DNA of 64,000 nucleotides, taken from NCBI RefSeq assembly GCF_016862395.1, contig NZ_BOMW01000067.1, forward strand, positions 1 through 64,000, read 5' to 3'. This document shows positions 40,648 through 49,027 of this stretch, piece after piece (the stretch's first letter is position 1; every line of letters begins with the position of its first letter). The DNA comes from Actinoplanes siamensis. Its GTDB lineage: Bacteria; Actinomycetota; Actinomycetes; Mycobacteriales; Micromonosporaceae. A model generated the notes under the pieces. That model searched no databases. It was not told the DNA's origin and saw only the letters and a program-made list of their open reading frames with translations. The position numbers and the translations under genes are program-made.

Positions 40648-41477
40648 CCGCTGTGCACCACGTGGTAGACGTCGCGCTTCTTCAGGCCGTACTCCTCCGC
40701 GACCGCCTGGATCGCATCCCGCCGCGAGTCGCCGGCGGCCTCGCGCCCGGCCACCGCCTCGCGCAGTTCCTGGTCCGCCGGACGGGCCGGCGGGCCGGCC
40801 GGGGCGCCGCCCACCACCAGGGTGATCTCGCCGCGGGGCTCGCCCTCGGCGGCCCAGACGGCCAGCTCCGCGAGGGTGCCGCGGCGGATCTCCTCGTAGG
40901 TCTTGGTCAACTCCCGGCAGACCGCGGCCGGCCGGTCCGCGCCGAACGTCGCGGAGAGGTCGGTGAGCGCGCCGGCGATCCGGTGCGGCGCCTCGAAGAA
41001 GACGAGCGTGCGCGGCTCGGCGGCGAGTTCGCGCAGCCGGGACCGGCGGTTCGACCCGGTACGCGGCAGGAAGCCCTCGAAGACGAACCGGTCGCTGGGC
41101 AGGCCGGACAGCGCCAGCGCGGTGGTCACCGCGCTGGGGCCGGGCGCCGCGGTGACCGGATAACCGGCCTCGAGCGCGGCGCGGACCAGCCGGAAGCCGG
41201 GGTCGGAGACGCTGGGCATGCCGCCGTCGGTGACCACCGCCACGGTGGCGCCGCCGGCCAGGGCCTCGACCAGCTCCGGCGTACGCCGCTCGTCGTTGCC
41301 CTCGAAGTAGGAGACCACCCGGCCGCGCACCGTCACGCCCAGATCCCGGGCCAGCCGGGACAGCCGGCGGGTGTCCTCGGCGGCGACCACGTCCGCCGAG
41401 GCGAGCACCTCCCGCAGCCGGGCCGAGGCGTCACCGATGTTGCCCAGCGGGGCTCCGGCCAGCACGACCCGGCCCAC
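40641..41477 (-). CDS. rsmI: 16S rRNA (cytidine1402-2'-O)-methyltransferase
   Basis: About 278 residues; tetrapyrrole-methylase fold. LAGAPLGNIGDASARLREVL, AAEDTRRLSRL, VTDGGMPSVSDPGFRLVRAAL and GFLPRTGSNRRSRL are RsmI signatures. Start is uncertain between GTG 41477 (AGGAG immediately upstream) and GTG 41498. Divergent from the PMT gene, a conserved actinomycete pair, and convergent with the membrane protein, overlapping by 7 bp. Confidence 0.92.
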   Translation of the reverse strand: MGRVVLAGAPLGNIGDASARLREVLASADVVAAEDTRRLSRLARDLGVTVRGRVVSYFEGNDERRTPELVEALAGGATVAVVTDGGMPSVSDPGFRLVRAALEAGYPVTAAPGPSAVTTALALSGLPSDRFVFEGFLPRTGSNRRSRLRELAAEPRTLVFFEAPHRIAGALTDLSATFGADRPAAVCRELTKTYEEIRRGTLAELAVWAAEGEPRGEITLVVGGAPAGPPARPADQELREAVAGREAAGDSRRDAIQAVAEEYGLKKRDVYHVVHSGQ

Positions 41478-41546
41478 TCCTGCTTCTTCACGAGACACCC
41501 GAAAAGTCCACCACACGCCCGGGCATCAGTTCAAAGCTCGGCAGCC

Positions 41547-41552
41547 TACGAT
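41547..41552 (+). promoter_or_regulatory. -10 box TACGAT of the PMT gene
   Basis: A consensus TAnnnT hexamer ending 6 nt before GTG 41559, with no ribosome-binding site between: a leaderless mRNA is likely. Confidence 0.55.
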
Positions 41553-41558
41553 CGCGGG

Positions 41559-43139
41559 GTGACGACGGCGACAGCTGAGACAGACCTCACCACCGCGGAC
41601 TCCCCCGCCGAGGCGGAGTCGTCCCGTGGCACGCGCGTGGTGCCAGACCTCGTCCGGCGGCGCCTGTCGACGCTGGACTCCCGGCTCGACCCCTACTCCT
41701 GGCTGGTCACCGCGGTGATCACCGCGGCCGCCGCGATCCTGCGCCTGGCCGGGGTGAGCAAGCCGACCGGGTACATCTTCGACGAGGTGTACTACCCGAC
41801 CGACGCCTGGGACATGCTGCAGCACGGCGTCGAGTGGGACGAGAAGACCAACGGCCCGGCGTACGTGGTGCATCCCCCGCTGGGCAAATGGCTGATCGCG
41901 CTGGGCGAGAAGGCGTTCGGCAACACCGAGCTCGGGTGGCGTTTCCCGGCCGCGATCGCCGGCACCCTGATGATCCTGATCCTGATCCGGGTGGCGTACC
42001 GGATGTTCCACTCGGTGGTGCTGGCCGGGATGGCCGGCCTGCTGATGACGCTGGACGGCTTCCAGCTGGTGCTCTCGCGCACCTCGCTGCTGGACATCTT
42101 CCTCGGGCTGTTCATCCTGCTCACGTTCGCCTGCCTGGTGCTCGACCGGGACCACTACCGGCGGCGCTGGCGCAACGAGCTGGCCAACGGCTTCGACCCG
42201 GCGGCCACCCACCGGATCCCGCGGATCGTGCCGTGGTGGCTGCTGGCCGGCGGCGTCTTCTTCGGCCTGGCCTGCGGCGTCAAGTGGAGCGCGCTGTTCT
42301 TCGCGCCGTTCTTCGCCGCGCTGGTGGTGGCCTGGCGCTGGCAGGCCCGCCGGTCGGCCCGGGTGCGCGGCCCGTTCGTGGCGGGCATCCTCGGCGACTT
42401 CGGCTACCTGCTCGTCAGCCTGGCCCTGAGCGTCGTCTTCTACCTGGCCACCTGGACCGGCTGGTTCGTCACGAACACCGGCTACTTCCGGCACTACCGG
42501 CAGGCGAACGGGTTGAGCGAGCCGCCGGTCCTGGGCGCGCTGCTCAACCTGTGGCACTACCACTCCGAGGCGTACGGCTTCCACAGCGGACTCACCGAGA
42601 AGCACGTCTACCAGTCCTGGCCGTGGCAGTGGCTGCTGCTCGGCCGGCCTGTCGCGTTCTACTGGAACGGCAACGGCAGCTGCGGGTCGACCAGTTGCGC
42701 CGCGGAGATCCTGCTGCTGGGCACGCCGATCCTGTGGTGGTCGTTCCTGCCGGCGCTGTGCGCACTGGTCTGGTTCGGCATCGCGCGGCGCGACTGGCGC
42801 GCCTACGCGATCTTCTCCGGCGCGATGGCGGCCCTGCTGCCGTGGTTCTATTTCGCGGTGCAGGACGGGCGCACGATGTTCTCGTTCTACCTGCTGCCCG
42901 GCGTGCCGTTCCTGATCCTGGCGGTGGTCTACGTCCTCGGGGCGATCATGACGCCGCCGGAGGGGATGGCCAAGGGCGCGGCGCGCACCGACCGGCAGTT
43001 GATCGGCACGGTGGTGGCGGCGACCTACGTGGTGCTGGTGGCGCTCTGCTTCGCCTACTTCTGGCCGGTCTTCGTGGGCAAGACCATCCCCTACGACGAC
43101 TGGTCGGTCCGGATGTGGCTCGGCAGCCGCTGGATCTGA
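41559..43139 (+). CDS. Dolichyl/polyprenyl-phosphate-mannose:protein O-mannosyltransferase (PMT, GT39)
   Basis: Transfers mannose from polyprenyl-phosphate mannose to Ser/Thr of secreted proteins during Sec export. 526 residues with about 10-11 TM helices. The first extracytoplasmic loop has the catalytic acidic motif FDEVYYPTDAWDM and HPPLGKWLIALGE; SRTSLLDIFLGLFIL and a C-terminal PMT_4TMC-type domain (LLPWFYFAVQDGRTMFSFYLLP) complete the fold. GTG 41559 follows the TACGAT -10 by 6 nt. The Thr/Pro-rich MatA-like protein downstream is a plausible acceptor (inference). Confidence 0.92.
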   Translation: MTTATAETDLTTADSPAEAESSRGTRVVPDLVRRRLSTLDSRLDPYSWLVTAVITAAAAILRLAGVSKPTGYIFDEVYYPTDAWDMLQHGVEWDEKTNGPAYVVHPPLGKWLIALGEKAFGNTELGWRFPAAIAGTLMILILIRVAYRMFHSVVLAGMAGLLMTLDGFQLVLSRTSLLDIFLGLFILLTFACLVLDRDHYRRRWRNELANGFDPAATHRIPRIVPWWLLAGGVFFGLACGVKWSALFFAPFFAALVVAWRWQARRSARVRGPFVAGILGDFGYLLVSLALSVVFYLATWTGWFVTNTGYFRHYRQANGLSEPPVLGALLNLWHYHSEAYGFHSGLTEKHVYQSWPWQWLLLGRPVAFYWNGNGSCGSTSCAAEILLLGTPILWWSFLPALCALVWFGIARRDWRAYAIFSGAMAALLPWFYFAVQDGRTMFSFYLLPGVPFLILAVVYVLGAIMTPPEGMAKGAARTDRQLIGTVVAATYVVLVALCFAYFWPVFVGKTIPYDDWSVRMWLGSRWI

Positions 43140-43660
43140 CCCGGCGCATGGCCTTTGTGGACTTGGCCGCGCTTGCGCCTTTTCGCTGATCATGACCAGC
43201 GCATTGTCCGAGATGGCGGGAACGAGATCGCCGGGAAACAGGGCGCGCCCCGATCGCCTGCCACGGGGGAAGCGGGCGATAGGGGCGCGCAAGATGCAGC
43301 TTAACGAGCCCGGATGAGCCGCACAACGGGTGCCCGCCACGGATTGCCGTGTCGATCCGAGCATCACAGCGATTCGGACATTATTCTCTATTAGCCTTTT
43401 AACCGGCATACCCGCTTATGAATACGATTCAAATCTACGGTCGGGAATACGACAGTAATTCGATGCCGATTCTGGCGTAACGTATTCGGCCCCTCGGCCG
43501 CACCGCTGCTCAGCGGAGTCGGCGACCGCTGTGGATCTCCACGCCCGTGGGCGTCAAACCGGCAGGGTCATCATTTCGTCCCATTTCGCCTGATCAGTCG
43601 GCCATCCCCCGTATGGGCGACAACCGCCAAGATCGCGATAAATGTTCTTAAGCTCGCCGC
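43140..43660. other. Intergenic region with a PMT terminator and an AT-rich, repeat-containing regulatory stretch
   Basis: 521 bp without a credible gene. The PMT terminator is at 43243-43290. From about 43375 to 43490 the sequence becomes markedly AT-rich compared with its neighbours. It holds GAATACG at 43420-43426 and 43445-43451 and its inverse CGTATTC at 43481-43487. Small palindromes CCGCTGCTCAGCGG and ACGCCCGTGGGCGT lie further on. This looks like a regulated promoter region for the MatAB-like pair. Confidence 0.6.
43243..43290 (+). terminator. PMT terminator
   Basis: 16-bp stem with one mismatch (43243-43258 with 43275-43290), 16-nt loop, 104 bp after the PMT stop. No U-tract, as is common in GC-rich actinomycetes. 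Confidence 0.6.
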
Positions 43661-44308
43661 GTGACAACGCAGGAAACCCAACAACCGCAGACCGCCGACC
43701 AGCGCAATCCGGACACGGAGTTCATCGCCGTCGCGGCGCCGGCCCCGGTGTTCGTCGACTCCACCGGGCGACGGAGCCGGCTGCTGCGTCGGATCGCGCT
43801 GGGGTTCGGCATCCTCGTCGTCTCCTACGGCGGGCTGGTCAGCGTCAGCCTGGCCGGCGGCCCGGTGAGCTCCAGCGCCGTGCTGCCGCTGCCCGGAGTG
43901 GACGACGCGGACCAGGCCGCCCCGGTGCCGCCACGGCCCAGCCCGGCCCCGGCCGCGGTCCCGTCGGGCAGCCCCGAGCGGCCCGCGGCGGAGCCGGCCA
44001 CCGGAGCCGGCCGCCAGCCGGTCCAGCAGCGGACCCCGGTGACCGCGCGGCCGGTGGCCAGCACCAGAGCCACCCCGGCCACCACGCCGGCCAAGACCGC
44101 GGCCACCACGCCGACGCCCACGCCGAGCACGCCGAAACCGAGCACGACCACCAAGCCCACCGAGTCGACGACCACCCCGGCCGCCGATCCGGCCCCCACC
44201 AAGGCGCCCGACCCGGTCCCGCCCGCCGTGGGCGCCAAGGGTCAGCCGGCCGCGCTGCCCACGCTCGGCGCCCCGGCCGGGCCGGCGGCATCGGACGGCA
44301 CGGCGTGA
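43661..44308 (+). CDS. Single-pass membrane protein with Thr/Pro-rich extracytoplasmic region (MatA-like)
   Basis: 215 residues from GTG 43661. A cytoplasmic N-terminus of about 45 residues, one TM (IALGFGILVVSYGGLVSVSLAG, about 46-67), then 145 residues dominated by Pro, Ala and Thr, a low-complexity wall-spanning or O-mannosylated stalk. Its stop overlaps the start of the bifunctional deacetylase/glycosyltransferase by 4 bp (GTGA), so the two are coupled. In Streptomyces the matA-matB pair has a similar layout and makes poly-beta-1,6-GlcNAc for mycelial clumping. The resemblance is in architecture and position; I cannot show homology here. Confidence 0.65.
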   Translation: MTTQETQQPQTADQRNPDTEFIAVAAPAPVFVDSTGRRSRLLRRIALGFGILVVSYGGLVSVSLAGGPVSSSAVLPLPGVDDADQAAPVPPRPSPAPAAVPSGSPERPAAEPATGAGRQPVQQRTPVTARPVASTRATPATTPAKTAATTPTPTPSTPKPSTTTKPTESTTTPAADPAPTKAPDPVPPAVGAKGQPAALPTLGAPAGPAASDGTA

Positions 44309-46713
44309 GCCGGACCCGTGGCCGCAGCCGCCGGCGCATCCTGCCCCGCCCCCGGGTGATGCTCGGCTCGCTGCTGCTCGGCCTGTTCGTCGGCGTGCTG
44401 CTGGTGCAGGCGTACATCAACTCCGAGTTCACCGCGGACCACAAGGAGACAGAGGTCGGCGACCAGGACGGAGTGCCGTTGTCGATCCGCGGCGGGGGGC
44501 CGATCATCAACACCACCGGAGGTCAGGAGAGCACCAGCCGGCTGCCGGACCGCACCATCGCGCTGACCTTCGACGACGGCCCCGACCCGGTGTGGACGCC
44601 CAAGGTGCTCGAAGTGCTGCGGGACAACGACGCGCACGGCACCTTCTTCGTGGTCGGCTCGCAGGTGGCCCGGCACCCGGGACTGGCCAAGCAGATCGTC
44701 GCCGACCGCAACGAGCTGGGCCTGCACACCTTCACCCACCCGAACATGCAGCTGCTCGCCCCGTGGCGGCGGCACCTGGAGTTGTCCCAGAACCAGGTGG
44801 CCATCGCCCGGGCCACCGGCGTGCACACCAACCTGGCCCGGTTCCCGTACTCGTCGAAGTCCGAGGCGATCGACGAGACCAACTGGAAGGTCGTCAAGGA
44901 GGCCGGCCGGGCCGGCTATCTGATCGTCGTCAACGACCTGGACAGCGAGGACTGGCAGCGCCCCGGCGTGGACCAGATCATCCACAACGCGGTGCCGTCC
45001 GGGGACCGCTCGGCGATCATCCTGTTCCACGACGCCGGTGGCGATCGCTCGCAGACCGTCGCGGCGCTGGCCAAGTTCATCCCGATGATGAAAGCCCGGG
45101 GATACCGGTTCACCACCGTCACCGAAGGCCTGAACCTGGGCATCGAGGAACAGGCCGCGGACGTACGGGCCGGCCGCGCCCCGGAAAGCGCCACGGTCAT
45201 CCCGACACTGCCGGAGAACCCGGCGGCCGCGGCCGGCGACGAGTGGCGCGGCGCGGCGCTGATCTGGACCGTACGACTGGCCGACAGCCTGGTCACCGTG
45301 GTCGCCGCGCTGTTCGTGGTGGTCGGTCTGCTGACCATCGGGCGGACCGCGCTGCTGCTGCTGCTCGCTACCCGGCACGCCCGCAAGCGCCGCAGACCCG
45401 ATTGGAGCTGGGGGCCACCGGTCACCGACCCGGTCTCGGTGATCGTGCCGGCCTACAACGAGAAGGAGGGCATCGAGGCGGCCGTCCGCTCGCTCGCTCT
45501 CGGCGACCACCCGGAGATCGAGGTGGTGGTCGTCGACGACGGCTCCACCGACGGCACCGCCGACATCGTGGAACGGCTGCGCCTGCCCAACGTACGGGTG
45601 GTCCGGGTGCCCAACGGCGGCAAGTCGAACGCCCTCAACACCGGCATCGCGCTGGCCCGGCACGACCTGATCGTCACCGTCGACGGCGACACCATCTTCG
45701 AGGAGGACTCGATCCGCCGGCTGGTCCAGCCGTTCGCCGACCCCACGGTCGGCGCGGTGGCCGGCAACGTCAAGGTCGGCAACCGGGCCAGCATGGTCGC
45801 GACCTGGCAGCACATCGAGTACGTGATCGGCTTCAACCTGGACCGCCGGCTGTACGAGACGCTGAACTGCATGCCGACCGTCCCGGGCGCGATCGGCGCG
45901 TTCCGCCGCGAGGCGCTGGCCAAGGTCGGCGGGGTCAGCGACGAGACGCTCGCCGAGGACACCGACGTGACCATGGCGCTGTGCCGGGAGGGCTGGCGCG
46001 TGGTCTACGAGGAGCACGCCAAGGCGTGGACCGAGGCCCCGACCACCCTGGAACAGCTCTACCGCCAGCGGTACCGGTGGAGCTACGGGACCATGCAGGC
46101 GATGTGGAAGCACCGCCGGGCGCTGTTCGACAACGGGTCGTCCGGCCGCTTCGGGCGGGTCGGCCTGCCGTTCCTCGCGCTGTTCGGGGTGGCGCTGCCG
46201 ATGCTCGCCCCGGTCGTCGACGTCATGCTGGTGTACGGGCTGGTCTTCTGGGAGCTCAAGGAGACAGCGGTGGCCTGGCTGGGCATGCTGGGGCTGCAGC
46301 TGTTCACCGCGGCGGTGGCGTTCCGCTTCGACCGGGAGCCGCTCCGGCCGCTGTGGCGGCTGCCGCTGCAGCAGTTCGCCTACCGCCAGCTGATGTACCT
46401 GGTGCTGATCCAGTCCGCGACCACCGCGATGACCGGCGGCCGGCTGCGCTGGCACAAGCTGAACCGGGCCGGGCTCACCCCGCTCCCGGAGATCCCGCCG
46501 CCACCGCCACCGCCGCCGGGTGAGGGCGTGGCGCCGGTGATCGACAGCTGGCCGTCACCGCCGGGCGGGAGCGTGGCCCCGGTGATCGACGGCTGGCCGC
46601 CGTCGGCGCAGCCGGAGGTGCCGCGGCAGCAGCAGGCGGTCGGGCGGGCGGTCGCGCCGCCCACCACGCCCGCCGTGCCGTCCCAGGCGCACCGGGAGGA
46701 GATCCCCCGGTAG
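44305..46713 (+). CDS. Bifunctional polysaccharide deacetylase/family-2 glycosyltransferase (MatB-like)
   Basis: 802 residues from GTG 44305. TM at 19-37; NodB deacetylase domain about 82-275 with TFDDGP (metal and catalytic D90/D91), H141xxxH145, RFPY and LFHDA; TMs about 317-356; processive GT2 domain about 373-620 with DDGSTDGT, DGD (460-462), ED (551-552) and QRYRW (588-592); then C-terminal TMs and a Pro-rich tail with a repeated VAPVID motif. The topology puts synthesis inside and deacetylation outside, as for PgaC plus PgaB in one chain. Predicted product is a partly de-N-acetylated poly-GlcNAc-type polymer. Coupled to the MatA-like gene by a 4-bp overlap. Confidence 0.88.
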   Translation: MSRTRGRSRRRILPRPRVMLGSLLLGLFVGVLLVQAYINSEFTADHKETEVGDQDGVPLSIRGGGPIINTTGGQESTSRLPDRTIALTFDDGPDPVWTPKVLEVLRDNDAHGTFFVVGSQVARHPGLAKQIVADRNELGLHTFTHPNMQLLAPWRRHLELSQNQVAIARATGVHTNLARFPYSSKSEAIDETNWKVVKEAGRAGYLIVVNDLDSEDWQRPGVDQIIHNAVPSGDRSAIILFHDAGGDRSQTVAALAKFIPMMKARGYRFTTVTEGLNLGIEEQAADVRAGRAPESATVIPTLPENPAAAAGDEWRGAALIWTVRLADSLVTVVAALFVVVGLLTIGRTALLLLLATRHARKRRRPDWSWGPPVTDPVSVIVPAYNEKEGIEAAVRSLALGDHPEIEVVVVDDGSTDGTADIVERLRLPNVRVVRVPNGGKSNALNTGIALARHDLIVTVDGDTIFEEDSIRRLVQPFADPTVGAVAGNVKVGNRASMVATWQHIEYVIGFNLDRRLYETLNCMPTVPGAIGAFRREALAKVGGVSDETLAEDTDVTMALCREGWRVVYEEHAKAWTEAPTTLEQLYRQRYRWSYGTMQAMWKHRRALFDNGSSGRFGRVGLPFLALFGVALPMLAPVVDVMLVYGLVFWELKETAVAWLGMLGLQLFTAAVAFRFDREPLRPLWRLPLQQFAYRQLMYLVLIQSATTAMTGGRLRWHKLNRAGLTPLPEIPPPPPPPPGEGVAPVIDSWPSPPGGSVAPVIDGWPPSAQPEVPRQQQAVGRAVAPPTTPAVPSQAHREEIPR

Positions 46714-46718
46714 CGGCT

Positions 46719-46754
46719 CCTGGCCGCGGCCTTCACGCTCGGGCCGCGGCCAGG
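46719..46754. terminator. Terminator after the MatB-like gene
   Basis: 13-bp perfect stem CCTGGCCGCGGCC (46719-46731) with 46742-46754, 10-nt loop, 5 bp after the stop. It is the first copy of a tandem duplication (46719-46804). Confidence 0.8.
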
Positions 46755-46804
46755 TCCCGCGGACCCGGCCGCGGCCTTCCTGCTCAGACCGCGGCCAGGT
46801 CCCG
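46719..46804. repeat. Tandem duplication of a 41-bp hairpin element
   Basis: Copy 1 at 46719-46759 and copy 2 at 46764-46804 match at 36 of 41 positions, period 45 bp. Copy 2 contains the stop codon and last six codons of the convergent GAF kinase-like gene (stop at 46784). Both copies fold into GGCCGCGGCC-type hairpins. Confidence 0.85.
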
Positions 46805-48028
46805 TAACAGCTCGTCCGGGGTCAGATCGGCGTACGGGAACACCACGTGCAGCGAGGTCCCGTCACCCGGCCGGTCGGAGAGCGCCACCGTCGCGTGGTG
46901 GGCGTCCAGGATCCGTTTGGCCACCGCCAGCCCGCGGTCCGGGCCCGGCACGTCCGCCGGGTTCGCGATGGCCCCGTAGTACAGGTGCGGGAACAGGTCG
47001 GGGCGCATCCCGTCGGGCAGATCCATGTCGTCGAGCCGGACCGTCGGCCCGGACTCCATCTCGGTGCCGACCCGTACCCGGCCGCCCTCCGGGGTGTACT
47101 TCACCGCGGCGAACAGCAGATGCGTCAGCACCTGCTCGAGCCGCACCGGATCGGCGATGATCGGCAGCGACGGGCCGCCGGCCTGGTTCAGGATCCAGAT
47201 GTGCTTGCTGGCCGCGATCGGCCGGACCGCCTCGACCGCGCGCTGCGTCACCCGGGTCAGGTCCACCTGCCGCATGTGCAGGCTGTCCCCGCCCAGCCCG
47301 GCGTCGGCCATCTGGGTCAGGTGGTCGATCAGCTCGCGGAACCCGCGCACGTGCGCGGCCGTGGCCCGGCCGACCAGATCCGCCAGCTCGGCATCGTGGA
47401 AGCCGGTGTCGCCCAGGTTCTCCAGGTACGTCGACATCAGCCGCAGTGACGAACGCAACTCACCGCCGACCAGCCCGGCCAGATCGTCCTTACGGCGCTC
47501 CAGCTCCTGCAGCCGCGCCGTGGTGTTGGCCAGCGCGTACGCGTACCGCCGCAACTCCAGCTGGGCGGTCACCTGCCGGGCCAGCGCGCGCAGCGCCTGC
47601 TGCTGCTCCATGGCCAGCCGGCGCGGCTCGGTGTCCAGCACGCAGAGCGTGCCGAGCGCGAACCCGTCGGTGGTCATCAGCGGCGCTCCGGCATAGAACC
47701 GGATGCCGTCGGAAGGGGTCACCGCCGGATTGTCGGCGAAGCGCATGTCCTCCCGCGCGTCCGGGACCATCAGCAGGTCCCGGTCGAGGATGGCGTGCGC
47801 GCAGAAGGACAGGTCGCGGGACGTCTCCGCGAGATCAGAGCCGGTCCTGGCCTTGGCCCATTGCCGGTCCGCGTCGACCAGGCTGACCATCGACATCGGC
47901 GCCTCGCAGACGCCGGCGGCCAGTGTGACGATGTCGTCGAAGTCCTTCTCCGGCGGGCTGTCCAGGATGTCGAGCGAGTAGAGCGCGGCCAGCCGCTCGA
48001 TCTCGTTGTCGGGCAGGGGTGCTTTCAT
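46784..48028 (-). CDS. GAF-domain protein with a degenerate histidine-kinase module (pseudokinase)
   Basis: 414 residues from ATG 48028 (GGAGG 8 nt upstream). N-terminal GAF domain (about 20-160) with the FCAHAILD and YAGAPLMTTDGFALGTLCVLD motifs of GAF kinases. The HisKA-like helix reads VGGELRSSLRLM where V-S-H-E-L-R is expected, so the phospho-acceptor is Gly189. In the ATPase part the N-box reads LLFAAVKYTPEGG, with Ala307 for the Asn that binds Mg-ATP; the G1 box is RLDDMDLPDG without D-x-G-x-G; the G2 region PGPDRGLAVAKRIL is partly kept. Autophosphorylation is therefore unlikely. Probably a ligand-sensing scaffold. Convergent with the MatB-like gene. Confidence 0.85.
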   Translation of the reverse strand: MKAPLPDNEIERLAALYSLDILDSPPEKDFDDIVTLAAGVCEAPMSMVSLVDADRQWAKARTGSDLAETSRDLSFCAHAILDRDLLMVPDAREDMRFADNPAVTPSDGIRFYAGAPLMTTDGFALGTLCVLDTEPRRLAMEQQQALRALARQVTAQLELRRYAYALANTTARLQELERRKDDLAGLVGGELRSSLRLMSTYLENLGDTGFHDAELADLVGRATAAHVRGFRELIDHLTQMADAGLGGDSLHMRQVDLTRVTQRAVEAVRPIAASKHIWILNQAGGPSLPIIADPVRLEQVLTHLLFAAVKYTPEGGRVRVGTEMESGPTVRLDDMDLPDGMRPDLFPHLYYGAIANPADVPGPDRGLAVAKRILDAHHATVALSDRPGDGTSLHVVFPYADLTPDELLRDLAAV

Positions 48029-48171
48029 GGCGGTCACCTCCGAGACTTGCTTCAGAGGTACCACGCAAAAGTAGCCACCTTCACATTTCGCCCAGATCCC
48101 ATGGCTGGCGAGTGTGACATGTCCAGGCATGCCGCTGATCATTCACGGCCACGGCCGTATGCTTCGCGGCC

Positions 48172-48690
48172 ATGAACACCGACGAGTTCGCGTGCGCCAT
48201 CTGCGGCTCGACACACAGCGGCCCGCCGCTGAGCTTCGCCGCCCCGGCCCCGGAATTCTGGCGGCCGGAGATGGCCGAGGCGGACGGCTGCCTGCTCGAC
48301 TCCGACCTGTGCGTGATCAGCGGTGAGCGGTTCTTCATCCGCGGCCTGATCGAACTTCCGGTCTGGGACACCGGCGACGTCTTCACCTACAGCATGTGGG
48401 TGTCGCTGAGCCGGCAGAACTTCACCCGGGCCGTCGACGTCTGGGAGGAGCCGGGCCGGGAGACCGAACCGCCGTACTTCGGCTGGCTCTCCAACGAGAT
48501 CGGCGGCTACGAGCCGAGCACCCTGAACCTGAAGACCATGGTCCACACCCGGCCGGTCGGTCAGCCGCCCTACATCGAGCTGGAGCCCACCGGCCACCCT
48601 CTGGCGATCGAACAGCGCGCCGGGATCTTCCGGTCCCGGGTGGAGGAGATCGCCAGCTTCCACCTGCACCGGCTGGAGAGCCAGCCGTAG
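48172..48690 (+). CDS. DUF2199 domain-containing protein
   Basis: 172 residues, soluble. An N-terminal zinc-type CAIC motif (C9, C12 in FACAICGSTHSGPP) and the family stretches DLCVISGERFFIRGLIELPV, GVWVSLS-like MWVSLSRQNF, FGWLSNEIGGY and HPLAIEQRAGI. Function unknown. ATG 48172; divergent from the GAF gene, with about 140 bp for two promoters. Confidence 0.85.
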   Translation: MNTDEFACAICGSTHSGPPLSFAAPAPEFWRPEMAEADGCLLDSDLCVISGERFFIRGLIELPVWDTGDVFTYSMWVSLSRQNFTRAVDVWEEPGRETEPPYFGWLSNEIGGYEPSTLNLKTMVHTRPVGQPPYIELEPTGHPLAIEQRAGIFRSRVEEIASFHLHRLESQP

Positions 48691-48914
48691 ATCGGCGCCG
48701 CCCCTCTCGGCGTTCTACGCTGACCGCTGTCCTGTCCCAGGCCGACACCGCCTCGGCCGCCGAGCCGACCGCTGCTCGCGTTCCTCCGGGGCTGACCACC
48801 GTCAGTCACTGCCGCCCTGCTCGGCTCCGCCCCGCGGAGTCCCCTGACTCCACGTCGACGACAACGCCGGAAAAGACCTGCCGGTGAGGCCTGAAGGGCT
48901 CGCAAACGCACGAA

Positions 48915-48941
48915 GGCTGTCCCGGAATCTCCGGAACAGCC
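48915..48941 (-). terminator. tRNA-Ala terminator
   Basis: 12-bp stem with one mismatch (48915-48926 with 48930-48941), loop ATC, 9 bp after the encoded CCA of the tRNA on the minus strand. No strong U-tract. Confidence 0.7.
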
Positions 48942-48950
48942 AGCCACCAG

Positions 48951-49027
48951 TGGTGGAGCTGAGGGGATTTGAACCCCTGACCCCCTCGATGCGAACGAGG
49001 TGCGCTACCAGTCTGCGCCACAGCCCC
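48951..49027 (-). tRNA. tRNA-Ala (anticodon CGC), CCA encoded
   Basis: 77 nt including CCA (48951-48953). Acceptor GGGGCTG (49021-49027) pairs with CAGCTCC (48955-48961) with one G-U; anticodon stem CCTCG/CGAGG with loop TTCGCAT; T-arm GGGGTTCAAATCCCC. Unlike tRNA-Gln at 29.7 kb, it carries a templated CCA. Confidence 0.93.

Noticed and set aside
43642-44304. Upstream in-frame extension of the MatB-like protein
   Set aside because: It is read in another frame across the MatA-like gene and has no start or ribosome site; the GTG at 44305 gives a normal signal-anchor.
46784-48028. Annotation as an active sensor histidine kinase
   Set aside because: The acceptor His, the N-box Asn and the G1 glycines are all missing in the translated sequence.
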